55,495 nt of DNA from Ignavibacteriales bacterium (GTDB lineage: Bacteria > Bacteroidota > Ignavibacteria > UBA10030), in the NCBI GenBank assembly GCA_016192345.1, contig JACPUH010000031.1:1-55495 (forward strand), written 5' to 3'. The notes beneath the pieces are model-generated. The model was not told where the DNA came from and did no database searches. It saw only the letters and a list, made by a program, of their open reading frames with translations. This document shows positions 34,594 through 42,881 of the stretch, in pieces (the first letter of the stretch is position 1; each line of letters begins with the position of its first letter). Made by a program: the position numbers and the translations under genes.

Positions 34594-36030
34594 ATGTCCG
34601 GTCGATCGCTCAAACTGTCCTTTGGTCTTTTGCTGTTTCCCCTCCTGCTTCTGGCCCAGGATTTCCGATTTATCGAATACGACACCGACCTGATCAAGCC
34701 AGAGGTCCACAAGGCGCGACGGGAAAAGCTCATGGAGAAACTTGGAAAAGAAACCATCGGCATTTTCTATTCAGCGCCGGAACGGAACCGTAATTGGGAT
34801 GTCGATTACCAGTACCGCCAGGACGATAATTTCTACTACCTGACGGGATTCACCGAGCCGAATTCGATCCTGCTGCTCCTTCCGGCCGGGTACTCCGTCC
34901 GCAGCATGGAGGACACGAGCAAGATGATCACGGTCCGCGAGATTCTTTTTGTGCAGCCGCGGGATGTGACGCGTGAGCAATGGAATGGGCGCAGGTACGG
35001 AGCGGAGGGCGCCGTGAAATTACGGGGAGTGGACTATGCGATGACCAACGACCGGTTCCAGGCAACGCTTCCCGGACTGATGTTTCGAGGCGGAGCCAGA
35101 ATCGTGTACGTTCCGACCATGAAGTCGGACCTGACCGGTGACATCGCTGCCCTTTTGGGTCCCTTGAAGAATATGATGGAAGGAAGGATGGGGGCCAATG
35201 TCGAATGGCGCGATCCGACGAGCCACGTGCGCCAGATGCGCATTGTAAAGGGTCCCGAAGAGATCGAAATGCTGCGGAAAGCGTCGGAGATCAGTGCCGT
35301 TGCCCACAACCAGGCGATGATGTCGGTAGAACCCGGCATGGGAGAGTTTGAACTTGGAGGTTTGTACGAGTACGTCTTCCGAAGGATGGGGGCCGAGTAC
35401 GCTGGTTACCCTTGCATCGTCGGTTCCAGTGAAAATTCCGTCGTTCTGCATTACAATACCAATCGGAAGATTGTCCGGAACGGCGAGCTTGTCCTGGCTG
35501 ATTGTGCGGCGGAATACCATGGCTATTCCAGCGACGTCACGCGAACCTATCCGGTGAATGGCACGTTCAGCAAGGCGCAACGGGAAATCTATCAGATCGT
35601 TCTCGACGCACAGAAAGCGGCTATCGCTCGCATCAAACCGGGCGTACGTTGGAGCAGCGTTTCGGAAGCGGCGGACAGCGTTATCATGGATGGCTTGGTA
35701 CAACTTGGTTTGATGAAGGAGCGTACCCGGCCCGAGATGCGCAAGTTCTACATGCACGGTCTTGGCCACCCGGTGGGATTGAATGTGCATGACGTCGGGC
35801 AACAGATGATGGAACCGGGGATGCTCTACACCGTGGAGCCGGGCATTTACATCTCGGAAAACATTTCGGGCGTGCCGGCCAAGTATCACGACATCGGCGT
35901 ACGGATCGAGGATGTGATCCTTGTGACTCCGGAGGGGAACAAGAATCTCTCTGAGAGTTCCCCGCGTGAGATCAACGACATCGAACGCATGATGAAGAAG
36001 AGGGGGATTGGGAACCAGCCGTTGCGATAA
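34594..36030 (+). CDS. Secreted Xaa-Pro aminopeptidase (M24B)
   Basis: A 478-residue protein with a signal peptide (LSFGLLLFPLLLLAQ) and the two-domain M24 layout. The N-terminal half resembles the creatinase-like domain; the catalytic half carries the metal ligands in order: D and D in LADCAAEYHGYSSDVTRT, H in MHGLGHPVGLNVHDVG, E in YTVEPGIYI and E in GVRIEDVILVT. It likely trims N-terminal Xaa-Pro from peptides in the periplasm. ATG 34594 has a good AAAGGAG ribosome site. It is closed by the bidirectional terminator at 36068-36102. Confidence 0.92.
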   Translation: MSGRSLKLSFGLLLFPLLLLAQDFRFIEYDTDLIKPEVHKARREKLMEKLGKETIGIFYSAPERNRNWDVDYQYRQDDNFYYLTGFTEPNSILLLLPAGYSVRSMEDTSKMITVREILFVQPRDVTREQWNGRRYGAEGAVKLRGVDYAMTNDRFQATLPGLMFRGGARIVYVPTMKSDLTGDIAALLGPLKNMMEGRMGANVEWRDPTSHVRQMRIVKGPEEIEMLRKASEISAVAHNQAMMSVEPGMGEFELGGLYEYVFRRMGAEYAGYPCIVGSSENSVVLHYNTNRKIVRNGELVLADCAAEYHGYSSDVTRTYPVNGTFSKAQREIYQIVLDAQKAAIARIKPGVRWSSVSEAADSVIMDGLVQLGLMKERTRPEMRKFYMHGLGHPVGLNVHDVGQQMMEPGMLYTVEPGIYISENISGVPAKYHDIGVRIEDVILVTPEGNKNLSESSPREINDIERMMKKRGIGNQPLR

Positions 36031-36067
36031 CGTTCAAGAACATCGTGATAGGAAGTTTCATGGAACG

Positions 36068-36102
36068 AAAAAGCCCCTTCGGGATTTCCCAAAGGGGCTT
36101 TT
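36068..36102. terminator. Bidirectional intrinsic terminator
   Basis: AAAAGCCCCTT (36069-36079) and AAGGGGCTTTT (36092-36102) flank an 11-nt loop with an internal GGGA/TCCC pair. The A and T tracts make it work for the + strand aminopeptidase and for the - strand rpsU transcript. Confidence 0.8.
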
Positions 36103-36127
36103 CTCTTGATACGCCTAGAAGGAGGGA

Positions 36128-36325
36128 CTACATGGCCTCTTCCATCATGGCCCGTTGTGCGCGGCGAATAGCTTTAACCTTTTTCATCCGTCGTTTGACT
36201 GAGGGTTTCGTGAAGAATGTCCGCTTCTTGAACTCCTTCAACACGCCGGAGCGTTCGTATTTCTTTTTGAATCGCCGAATCGCTTTATCAATCGGTTCAT
36301 TATCGCCAATGATGATGCCTACCAA
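36128..36325 (-). CDS. rpsU: Ribosomal protein S21
   Basis: A basic small-subunit protein of 65 residues, VGIIIGDNEPIDKAIRRFKK-type with the RRFKKKYERSG and KKVKAIRRAQR segments typical of S21. The start is placed at TTG 36325: an AGGAGG site at 36339-36334 is 8 nt upstream, and a GTG at 36334 lies inside that site. This gives the family's normal N-terminus. It is downstream (36-nt gap) of a zinc-ribbon gene on the same strand. Confidence 0.9.
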   Translation of the reverse strand: MVGIIIGDNEPIDKAIRRFKKKYERSGVLKEFKKRTFFTKPSVKRRMKKVKAIRRAQRAMMEEAM

Positions 36326-36360
36326 GAAATTCACCTCCTAACAGTTGGTCTTTACGATGA

Positions 36361-36792
36361 TTATACTTGTGAAGAAACGATTTGTGCCGCTTCGCTTTCC
36401 ACTCCGTGGTGGAGATTCTCAATAAGCCGCCGCTCCCCCAATTTCTCAAAGGAGACGGTGATGGCCTGTGTTCCGTCGGAAGTTTTCTGCTTGGCAACTA
36501 CCCGGCCCACGTCGTCCCATTCCGTATGATAAATGACCTGACCGACCTTGAAGACCAAGTCCTTGGAATAGGGGGTGCAGGAGGTCCGATCGATTTTCGC
36601 GGCATCCCCGTTTTTCATTTTGCCGGTCACATGCCTGTCAACAAGGGCACTGTGCTTGCAACGGGTACAACGGTACCAAGCCTTCGGTGATGGCTCCTCC
36701 GTCCCTTCGAGCTGCTGTTCTCCAACCAATTCCATCTTGGTGGGCTTGTGGCAATAAGCACAATCCGCGACCATGTATTTCGTCTTCGCCAT
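36361..36792 (-). CDS. Small zinc-ribbon protein with Tudor/SH3-like domain
   Basis: 143 residues. The N-terminal half has two CxxC pairs (CAYCHKP and CTRCKH) forming a zinc ribbon. The C-terminal half (about 85-135: FKVGQVIYHTEWDDVGRVVA, then ITVSFEKLGERRLIENL) resembles the SH3/Tudor-like fold of CarD-N or DUF3553 modules. ATG 36792 (MAKTKYMV) was chosen because AGGAGA precedes it; an open frame further upstream has no such site. A sigma70-type promoter lies 100 nt upstream, and rpsU follows. It may bind RNA polymerase or nucleic acid, but nothing here shows that. Confidence 0.65.
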   Translation of the reverse strand: MAKTKYMVADCAYCHKPTKMELVGEQQLEGTEEPSPKAWYRCTRCKHSALVDRHVTGKMKNGDAAKIDRTSCTPYSKDLVFKVGQVIYHTEWDDVGRVVAKQKTSDGTQAITVSFEKLGERRLIENLHHGVESEAAQIVSSQV

Positions 36793-37132
36793 ACCGTTCT
36801 CCTGCAATAATGGGGTAACACGTACCTTGAGGCTGGATTTGCGGGTGAGGTTACAACCGGCGGATGCGTGGACACAACGCAAAATCCAGTGAAAATTTAC
36901 GCAAAAACGGGGAGGATGTCAAGAAAGCATTCGGCCATTTTTTAGATTGTTCATTGACCTTTGGAAAGTGTGGCGTGATTCAGTTTGAGACTCTCAGGGG
37001 ATATTGTAGTTGATTAAGTGTCATTCCTCACCTATTTTGGCCTTTTACCGCATGTGCATCATTGCAAGGGAAGGGATTGCGTCCCGATTCGATCAAAAGG
37101 CTTCTGCCTGAAAAAGGAAGTTAAAGGTTACC
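36793..37132. other. Intergenic region between divergent genes
   Basis: This 340-nt gap holds the minus-strand promoter at 36894-36922 for the zinc-ribbon gene and rpsU. No clear promoter could be assigned to the + strand glycosyltransferase, although TTGACC near 36955 and TTGAGA near 36985 are possible -35 elements without a convincing -10. No gene or RNA structure was recognised. Confidence 0.5.
36894..36922 (-). promoter_or_regulatory. Sigma70-type promoter for the zinc-ribbon gene and rpsU
   Basis: On the minus strand, a consensus TTGACA (36922-36917), a 17-bp spacer (36916-36900) and TAAATT (36899-36894) stand about 100 nt before the gene start. Confidence 0.7.
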
Positions 37133-39124
37133 ATGTCCCCGCGCGAGCCGTCCCTTTTTCGCCTGTTGCCTTTCCTCGGAGGCTTTGCCCTTCTAGTGCT
37201 TGGAGGTTTGAGTCTGTACCTCAGCCTTCCGCATGCAGATCCATGGAGGATGCTCCATATTGACGTGCTTTACTGGAGCACACCCTACCTCGCACTCCGG
37301 CTCCCGTTTTCAACCACCCCTTTCCTTGTTCCGATGTATCCCTTTCTCACCATTATCGGCCTCTGTTTTCTGGCCACCCTGTTTCTTTCCTCCAAGGGAA
37401 GGGGAATGCTCTCAGCGATGGGGAAGCGGAGCCTATTCCTTCCGATGGCGATCGCCTGGGCCATTTTTTTTGCCCTGACCTTCACGCCGGGATTGAAGGT
37501 TGGAGGAATCTCCAGCAGGTCGGTCGCCGTGTACATGACGATCAGTCTCCTTGGCTCCATCTTTGTTGGGACCGGCATGATGACGATCCTGGGGCCTGGG
37601 GAGTGGCGGGGAAAAATACTCGGATGGATGTCGAGGATGTATGAGCCCATCCGGCGAGGGGTGTTTGGCCTGGAACTGAAATACTTCCTTGGCGCACTCT
37701 TTCTCTTCCATGGATTTTTGACCAACCTCGTTTCGTACTATTGCTTTGAGCATCTTCCCCATGTGCAGGACAGCATTGCGCAGTTTTTTCATGCGAAGAT
37801 CTTTGCCCAGGGGAACCTTGTCGCCGTTTCACCCCCCCTCAGGGATTTTTTTGATTTCACTCACGTGATCAATAACGGTCAATGGTATTCCCAGTATCCG
37901 CCCGGCCATTCCGTCCTCCTTGCCCTTGGTGTTCTGGCGGGCATTCCCTGGATAGTCAATCCGTTGCTCGGAGCCGGCACCGTTGTGTTGTTCTACTTCC
38001 TTGGAAAGGAACTATATGGGGAGAGTGTTGGGCGCCTCTCGGCAATTCTTGGATTGCTTTCTCCGCTCATCCTCTTCATGTCGTCGGAGTTCATGAACCA
38101 TGCCAGCTCGTTGTTCTTTTTCACGCTCTTCGTCCTGTATGGAGCCAAATTCCTGAGGACGGAAAAGGCGATCCATGGACTGGTGGCAGGAGGAGCGATC
38201 GGATGGGTTGTTGCCATCCGTCCTCTTACGGCGGTCGGAGCGGCGCTCCCGTTGCTTCTGTACGGTGGGGCGCAATTGGTCCGACGGCGAAAGCAGTTGA
38301 TGGCGGGCTCCCTTGCCATGGCCGGAGCCGCCTCGGTTTTTGTGGGGCTACTCCTGATGTTTAATTATCTCACCAACGGGCATCCACTGCTCTTTGGATT
38401 CCAGGTTCTGTACGGAGACGATGTGTTACCTGGGTTTGGCAACTCTGCCTGGGGAGAGGCGCACACACTGCTTCGGGGCGTGTATCAGACACTGGATAAT
38501 CTGCTCGGGATGAACAAATATCTTTTCGAATGGCCCATTCCCTCGCTGATGGTGGTCTTCCTCCTGTTTATTGCCCAAACCGTGAACAAATGGGATTTTT
38601 TGCTTCTGGGCAGCGCGTTCTCGCTCGCCATCGCCTATCTTTTTTACTGGTATCAGGATTGGTGTTTCGGTCCCCGCTTTTTGTATGAAGCGGCATGTCC
38701 TTTCATCATCCTTACAGCACGAGGGCTTGAACAGTTCCCGCGGTTGTTGCGGATTGCGTCCGGGACAAGCGCCTCGATCCGAAGGCTGACGGCACTGGCA
38801 GCATTCGTCATGCTGATCGTATCAGCGGTCGGTTTTGCGACAAACATTCCCCCACTTCTCAAGACCTATGGGGAGCGGTATTGGGGAGTGAGTGGGAGAG
38901 GATTGGAGTTGGTGAAGCGCGCTGGGTTAAGGAACGCGATCGTTTTCACCAGAAGCAACTACGGGGGAGTTTTTACGGCCAACGAACCGGATCTCTCTCA
39001 TGATGTAATTTTTGTTCGCGATCGCGGGAAACGTAATGTTCTTCTCATGAAGCATTTTGACGGTTACTCGTTTTATCTCCTCGAGGAGAATAGGGTGGAA
39101 CCGTATCCCCCCATGCAACCATAA
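37133..39124 (+). CDS. Polytopic GT-C-type glycosyltransferase (GT39-like), paralogue 1
   Basis: 663 residues, about 12-15 membrane segments with a GT-C fold. The first large loop holds an acidic motif (LPHVQDSIAQFFHAKIFAQG), and a second loop has VINNGQWYSQYPPGHSVLL. It resembles ArnT/PMT-type glycosyltransferases that use a polyprenyl-phosphate sugar at the periplasmic face. It has the same layout as the adjacent gene at 39172-41175: both have DSIAQxFHAKIFA, then NNGxWYSQxPPGH and NPLLGxGTVVL. The C-terminal part has a soluble segment (VFTRSNYGGVFTANEPDL). Acceptor unknown. An AAAGGAAG ribosome site precedes the ATG. Confidence 0.85.
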   Translation: MSPREPSLFRLLPFLGGFALLVLGGLSLYLSLPHADPWRMLHIDVLYWSTPYLALRLPFSTTPFLVPMYPFLTIIGLCFLATLFLSSKGRGMLSAMGKRSLFLPMAIAWAIFFALTFTPGLKVGGISSRSVAVYMTISLLGSIFVGTGMMTILGPGEWRGKILGWMSRMYEPIRRGVFGLELKYFLGALFLFHGFLTNLVSYYCFEHLPHVQDSIAQFFHAKIFAQGNLVAVSPPLRDFFDFTHVINNGQWYSQYPPGHSVLLALGVLAGIPWIVNPLLGAGTVVLFYFLGKELYGESVGRLSAILGLLSPLILFMSSEFMNHASSLFFFTLFVLYGAKFLRTEKAIHGLVAGGAIGWVVAIRPLTAVGAALPLLLYGGAQLVRRRKQLMAGSLAMAGAASVFVGLLLMFNYLTNGHPLLFGFQVLYGDDVLPGFGNSAWGEAHTLLRGVYQTLDNLLGMNKYLFEWPIPSLMVVFLLFIAQTVNKWDFLLLGSAFSLAIAYLFYWYQDWCFGPRFLYEAACPFIILTARGLEQFPRLLRIASGTSASIRRLTALAAFVMLIVSAVGFATNIPPLLKTYGERYWGVSGRGLELVKRAGLRNAIVFTRSNYGGVFTANEPDLSHDVIFVRDRGKRNVLLMKHFDGYSFYLLEENRVEPYPPMQP

Positions 39125-39171
39125 TGTCTTGAAGACGTGCGAGGAATCCCGCCGAGGTCAGTTCCCGTGAA

Positions 39172-41175
39172 ATGTTCTGGGCGAGATCATGCGAGCCTAT
39201 GGAAAAATCAATGAGCCGATTGCGATCCTTTGTCCAAGGTGCCCTTGTGGCAGTGGGTTTGTTCCTGCTTGCGATCGCGCTTCCCTACCAGAGCCCCCTT
39301 ATTCGATATTTCACTCCGCCGTTCGGCGAACGGACCGCAATGGAAATCACTCTTCCTTTGCCGGGAATACCGCCGATTTTGTTCGGACCGGTTTCACTGT
39401 TCCTTCTTGCCCTCTTCGTTGTAGCTCTCACCGTATTCACGGCAGGTTTTACCCCATCCCTCAAACGATTTGCTCTCTCCCAGAAAAGTATTCTCCAGGT
39501 TCTCGTGACCGGCCTACTCTTCCTGTTCATCTCTGTTTCCGGGTTCATCAACGGCGGTTTCGATTCGTTGAAAGCCAGCGGCCGCCTGACTCTTGGATTG
39601 CTTTCATTTGTCCTTATCATCGGCAACTCCGTCCCTCTCGTGCTAAATTCCCGCTTTACGCTGCTCGGAGGTCCCATGCTGACCCCAGCTTGGGGACGCG
39701 TCAAAGAAGGACTCCTTGCCGTGAAGCCCTTGCATTTCATGGGAGCGGTATTCCTTGTTGAGTTCGTGCTCACGAGTGGGGCGGCGTACTACGTTTTCGA
39801 CCGGATCCCATTCGTGGTCGACAGTATAGCCCAGCTGTTTCACGCAAAGATCTTTGCAATGGGAAAACTCACAGTCCCCTCGCCCCCCATGCCGGAATTT
39901 TTTGAAATGGTTCACATGATCAACAATGGGCGGTGGTACTCCCAATTTCCTCCGGGACACGCAGCGCTCCTTGCACTCGGTGTGCTGCCCGGCGTTCCAT
40001 GGTTAATCAACCCATTGCTTGGTTCAGGGACCGTCGTCCTGATTTACAAACTTGGCGTTGAGTTGTATGGGGAGGGGATCGGCAGGGTGTCTGCACTCCT
40101 GGCCCTCGTATCCCCGTTTCTCCTGTTCATGTCTGCGGAAATGATGAATCACACCAGCGCCATGTTTTTCTTTTCTCTCTTCGCACTCTATTTTGTCAGG
40201 ACTCTGCGGGTGGGACGGATTTCTTTTGCGATTGCGGCTGGATGCGGCCTCGGGATGCTGGTTTGTATCCGTCCTTATACGGCTGTAGCACTTTCCCTGC
40301 CGTTCTTTCTTCACGGGGCGTACTCCTCGTTCAAGGAACGGAAATTCTCCGGTCTTCCGACTCTGGCTTTTGTGCTGACAACGTCGATCTTCGTGCTGTT
40401 GCTTCTGATGTTCAACGATCAAACGAACGGCTCGCCGTTCGTGTTCGGATATCAGGTACTCTGGGGCTCTGATGTGCTGCCGGGGCTCGGAAACGCAAGC
40501 TGGGGGAAACCATTAACCTTCGTTCAGGGAATGCTCAACATGCTCGATAATCTCCTCGGGCTTCAGAAATTTCTGTTCGAGTGGCCTCTTCCTTCGTTGC
40601 TTCCGCTGGCGATACTTCTGTGGGGGGGAAGCGTCAATCGGTGGGACAAGCTTCTACTCGCGACTGTAGCGTCTCTTGCGTTCGCGTACTGTTTTTATTG
40701 GTTTCATCAATGGCTGTTTGGTCCGCGGTTCCTGTTCGAGGCGACGCCGCTTCTGATCGTGTTGACGGCGCGGGGTCTGCAACAGGTTCCTGGCCTGGTC
40801 AAAAAATGGGGAGGGAGTGTGGAAAATGAACAGGCGTACTACGCCCGAACGGCTGGAATTGTTCTGCTCTGCTCCGTCCTCGGATTAACAGCCAACATCC
40901 CCCACCTGGTCAAAGAGTACCGCGGGAATGGTCTCGACAGGAGCGTTCTTGAGGCTGTGGAGCGAAGGGGGATTCGGAAAGGTGTCGTCTTTACCGAGTC
41001 AGACTATCGAACCGTCTTCCCGGCAAACCCACCCGATTTGGAGTCCGGGGTGATCTATGTGCGCGACCTGGGGCGTGATAAAAACTGTTCCCTGATGGAG
41101 ATATTCCGGGGGTATGATTTCTACCGTGCATCGGGGTCTGAGGTGGAGCCGTATGATCCGAGTTTTCACCCTTAA
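39172..41175 (+). CDS. Polytopic GT-C-type glycosyltransferase (GT39-like), paralogue 2
   Basis: 667 residues, the tandem paralogue of the preceding gene: VDSIAQLFHAKIFAMG, INNGRWYSQFPPGHAALLAL, NPLLGSGTVVLIYKLGVELY, and a C-terminal VFTESDYRTVFPANPPDLE match segment by segment. The start is uncertain: ATG 39172, 39199 and 39211 are all in frame, and only a weak GAGGT lies before 39172. The gene begins 47 nt after the upstream copy. It is convergent with the GT2 gene: the stop is 1 nt from that gene's end at 41177. Likely a second enzyme acting on the same glycan or a related acceptor. Confidence 0.8.
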   Translation: MFWARSCEPMEKSMSRLRSFVQGALVAVGLFLLAIALPYQSPLIRYFTPPFGERTAMEITLPLPGIPPILFGPVSLFLLALFVVALTVFTAGFTPSLKRFALSQKSILQVLVTGLLFLFISVSGFINGGFDSLKASGRLTLGLLSFVLIIGNSVPLVLNSRFTLLGGPMLTPAWGRVKEGLLAVKPLHFMGAVFLVEFVLTSGAAYYVFDRIPFVVDSIAQLFHAKIFAMGKLTVPSPPMPEFFEMVHMINNGRWYSQFPPGHAALLALGVLPGVPWLINPLLGSGTVVLIYKLGVELYGEGIGRVSALLALVSPFLLFMSAEMMNHTSAMFFFSLFALYFVRTLRVGRISFAIAAGCGLGMLVCIRPYTAVALSLPFFLHGAYSSFKERKFSGLPTLAFVLTTSIFVLLLLMFNDQTNGSPFVFGYQVLWGSDVLPGLGNASWGKPLTFVQGMLNMLDNLLGLQKFLFEWPLPSLLPLAILLWGGSVNRWDKLLLATVASLAFAYCFYWFHQWLFGPRFLFEATPLLIVLTARGLQQVPGLVKKWGGSVENEQAYYARTAGIVLLCSVLGLTANIPHLVKEYRGNGLDRSVLEAVERRGIRKGVVFTESDYRTVFPANPPDLESGVIYVRDLGRDKNCSLMEIFRGYDFYRASGSEVEPYDPSFHP

Positions 41176-41176
41176 C

Positions 41177-41896
41177 CTATTTCCCCGTGGCGGAAGGGAG
41201 AGATCGCTTTCGCACAACAATCCCCCATTTTAACAGAGCGAAGAGAGCCCGAACTCCATCCCGCCAGGTGATCTTCTTCCCCTCCTCATAGCCGCGCCCG
41301 GTGTACGTAATGGGGATCTCGTACACGCGAAAACCATAACGGAACAGCTTCACTGTAACCTCCACTTCAAAATCAAAAGTATAGGACTGGATCTCAAGAC
41401 GTTTGAACACATCCGACCGGATCACCTTAAAGCCGGTCTCCATGTCGGTCAGCATGCCGGAGGTCATGAGGTTGGCGATGAGCGTCAGCAGTTTGTTCCC
41501 CATGTAATGCCAGAAGAGGAAGACCCTGTGCGCTCCGAGGAACCGCGATCCATACACTGCGTCCGCCCATCCGTTCTCGATCAGCTCGATCGCCCGACCG
41601 TACTCCTCCGGATGATATTCGAGATCCGCATCCTGGATGACGATGATGTCCCCCGTGGCTTGCTCCAATCCCGTCTTGACCGCATGTCCCTTTCCCCGGT
41701 TCTGTCCGTTATAGACGCAATGAAGGATTCCCGCGTGCTTCTGCTCCAGGCGCTTCAGGATGGTGGGGGTCCCGTCAGTCGAACCGTCATCCACGACAAT
41801 GATTGTTTTGGGATAGGGGGTATGGGCAACCCGATCGACGATTTTTTCGATGGTCTCCCGTTCATTATACGCCGGAATGATAACCGTGAGGGTCAT
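41177..41896 (-). CDS. GT2-family glycosyltransferase (polyprenyl-phosphate mannose synthase-like)
   Basis: 239 residues with the GT-A fold: LTVIIPAYNERETIEKIVDR, the nucleotide-sugar motif VVDDGSTDGTP, DADLEYHPEEYGRAIELIEN, and DMETGFKVIRSDV near 150. The absence of membrane spans and the length match dolichyl/undecaprenyl-phosphate sugar synthases (DPM1-like). It sits next to the GT-C genes that would use such a donor, and convergent to them. The methyltransferase gene is upstream (6-nt gap). Confidence 0.85.
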   Translation of the reverse strand: MTLTVIIPAYNERETIEKIVDRVAHTPYPKTIIVVDDGSTDGTPTILKRLEQKHAGILHCVYNGQNRGKGHAVKTGLEQATGDIIVIQDADLEYHPEEYGRAIELIENGWADAVYGSRFLGAHRVFLFWHYMGNKLLTLIANLMTSGMLTDMETGFKVIRSDVFKRLEIQSYTFDFEVEVTVKLFRYGFRVYEIPITYTGRGYEEGKKITWRDGVRALFALLKWGIVVRKRSLPSATGK

Positions 41897-41902
41897 GGGG
41901 TG

Positions 41903-42676
41903 CTATGCCTTTTGAGCGACGATAAGCAGCGATTGCCCAAACGGCCGCGGGAGAAGGGGCTCTACCCGCCTGAGCATGGGGACAATGTACCGATCGAATG
42001 CGAGAGTGCTGGCTTTTCCGAGAGAGCGACGCCGGAGGATGCGGCCCCTGAACCACCAGGCGAAGAAGCCCGGCATGTTCCAGTATTCGCAACGGAGAAC
42101 CCGGAAACCGTGCGACGCGAACAGGGTTGTTGCCAGGGAGCGGGAGTATCGGCGATGGTGGCCGAACGACTCGTCGATGCTGCCGTAGATTGCATTCGAT
42201 GCCGGAACCCAGTGAATGGCATGGCCGCCATCCTTTAAAAGGATATGCATGGCTTGGACCACTTCACGGTCGATCCCGTCGGGAATATGCTCCAAAACAT
42301 TCGAAGAGACAATGCTGTCGAACGACCCGATGGAGGATGGCCGGCGGGCCACATCCTGGAGGGAAACGCACTCGACGTTCAAGCGCGGGTGTGTCGGGAT
42401 CCTTTCCTTGTGCCGTCGGACAAGATCGGCGTCGATATCAATGGAGAGGAGTTTCCGATCTTCGCGGAGGAAGAACGGCGTCAGGTTGCCGATGCCCGCC
42501 CCCAGCTCGAGGACGTTCATACCAAGCCATGGGCGCATCAACTCGTAAATCCATTCATTGTACTGAACGGTTTCCGCCAGTGTTTCGAGAGAGTAATCTT
42601 CATGAGCGGAAGCCCTCACCCCCGGAGCGGTGGAGGCGCCGGATACAGGAGTTGTCTTCTGTGGGGGTTCAGGCAT
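41903..42676 (-). CDS. Class I SAM-dependent methyltransferase
   Basis: 257 residues with the methyltransferase fold: SAM motif LELGAGIGNLTPFFL (about 55-69), acidic motif LLSIDIDADLV, IVSSNVLEHIPDG and the later HAIHWVPASNAIYGSIDESF. The N-terminus is unstructured and proline/serine-rich. The target (a lipid or sugar) is unknown. It is the first gene of a two-gene minus-strand unit with the GT2 gene, with a gap of 205 nt to the divergent GT-C-TPR gene. Within that gap, TATATT on the minus strand (42760-42755, TATATTTG) may be a -10. Confidence 0.8.
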   Translation of the reverse strand: MPEPPQKTTPVSGASTAPGVRASAHEDYSLETLAETVQYNEWIYELMRPWLGMNVLELGAGIGNLTPFFLREDRKLLSIDIDADLVRRHKERIPTHPRLNVECVSLQDVARRPSSIGSFDSIVSSNVLEHIPDGIDREVVQAMHILLKDGGHAIHWVPASNAIYGSIDESFGHHRRYSRSLATTLFASHGFRVLRCEYWNMPGFFAWWFRGRILRRRSLGKASTLAFDRYIVPMLRRVEPLLPRPFGQSLLIVAQKA

Positions 42677-42881
42677 GCTCTTGGCGATGTGCGCACCGAT
42701 CCTTCAACAACATTTCGGCGCCGGCGTGAAGGTGTGGTTGTCTCACCGGCACCTGCGCCGCAAATATAGCACAAAGTTCGAATAAGTCCATGCGAAAACT
42801 CGATGATGTGATCCAAACGACATGAGGGAAACCCCATCGCCATGGAAAAGAGTCGAAGGTGCTTTCCACTCTAAAATGTGA

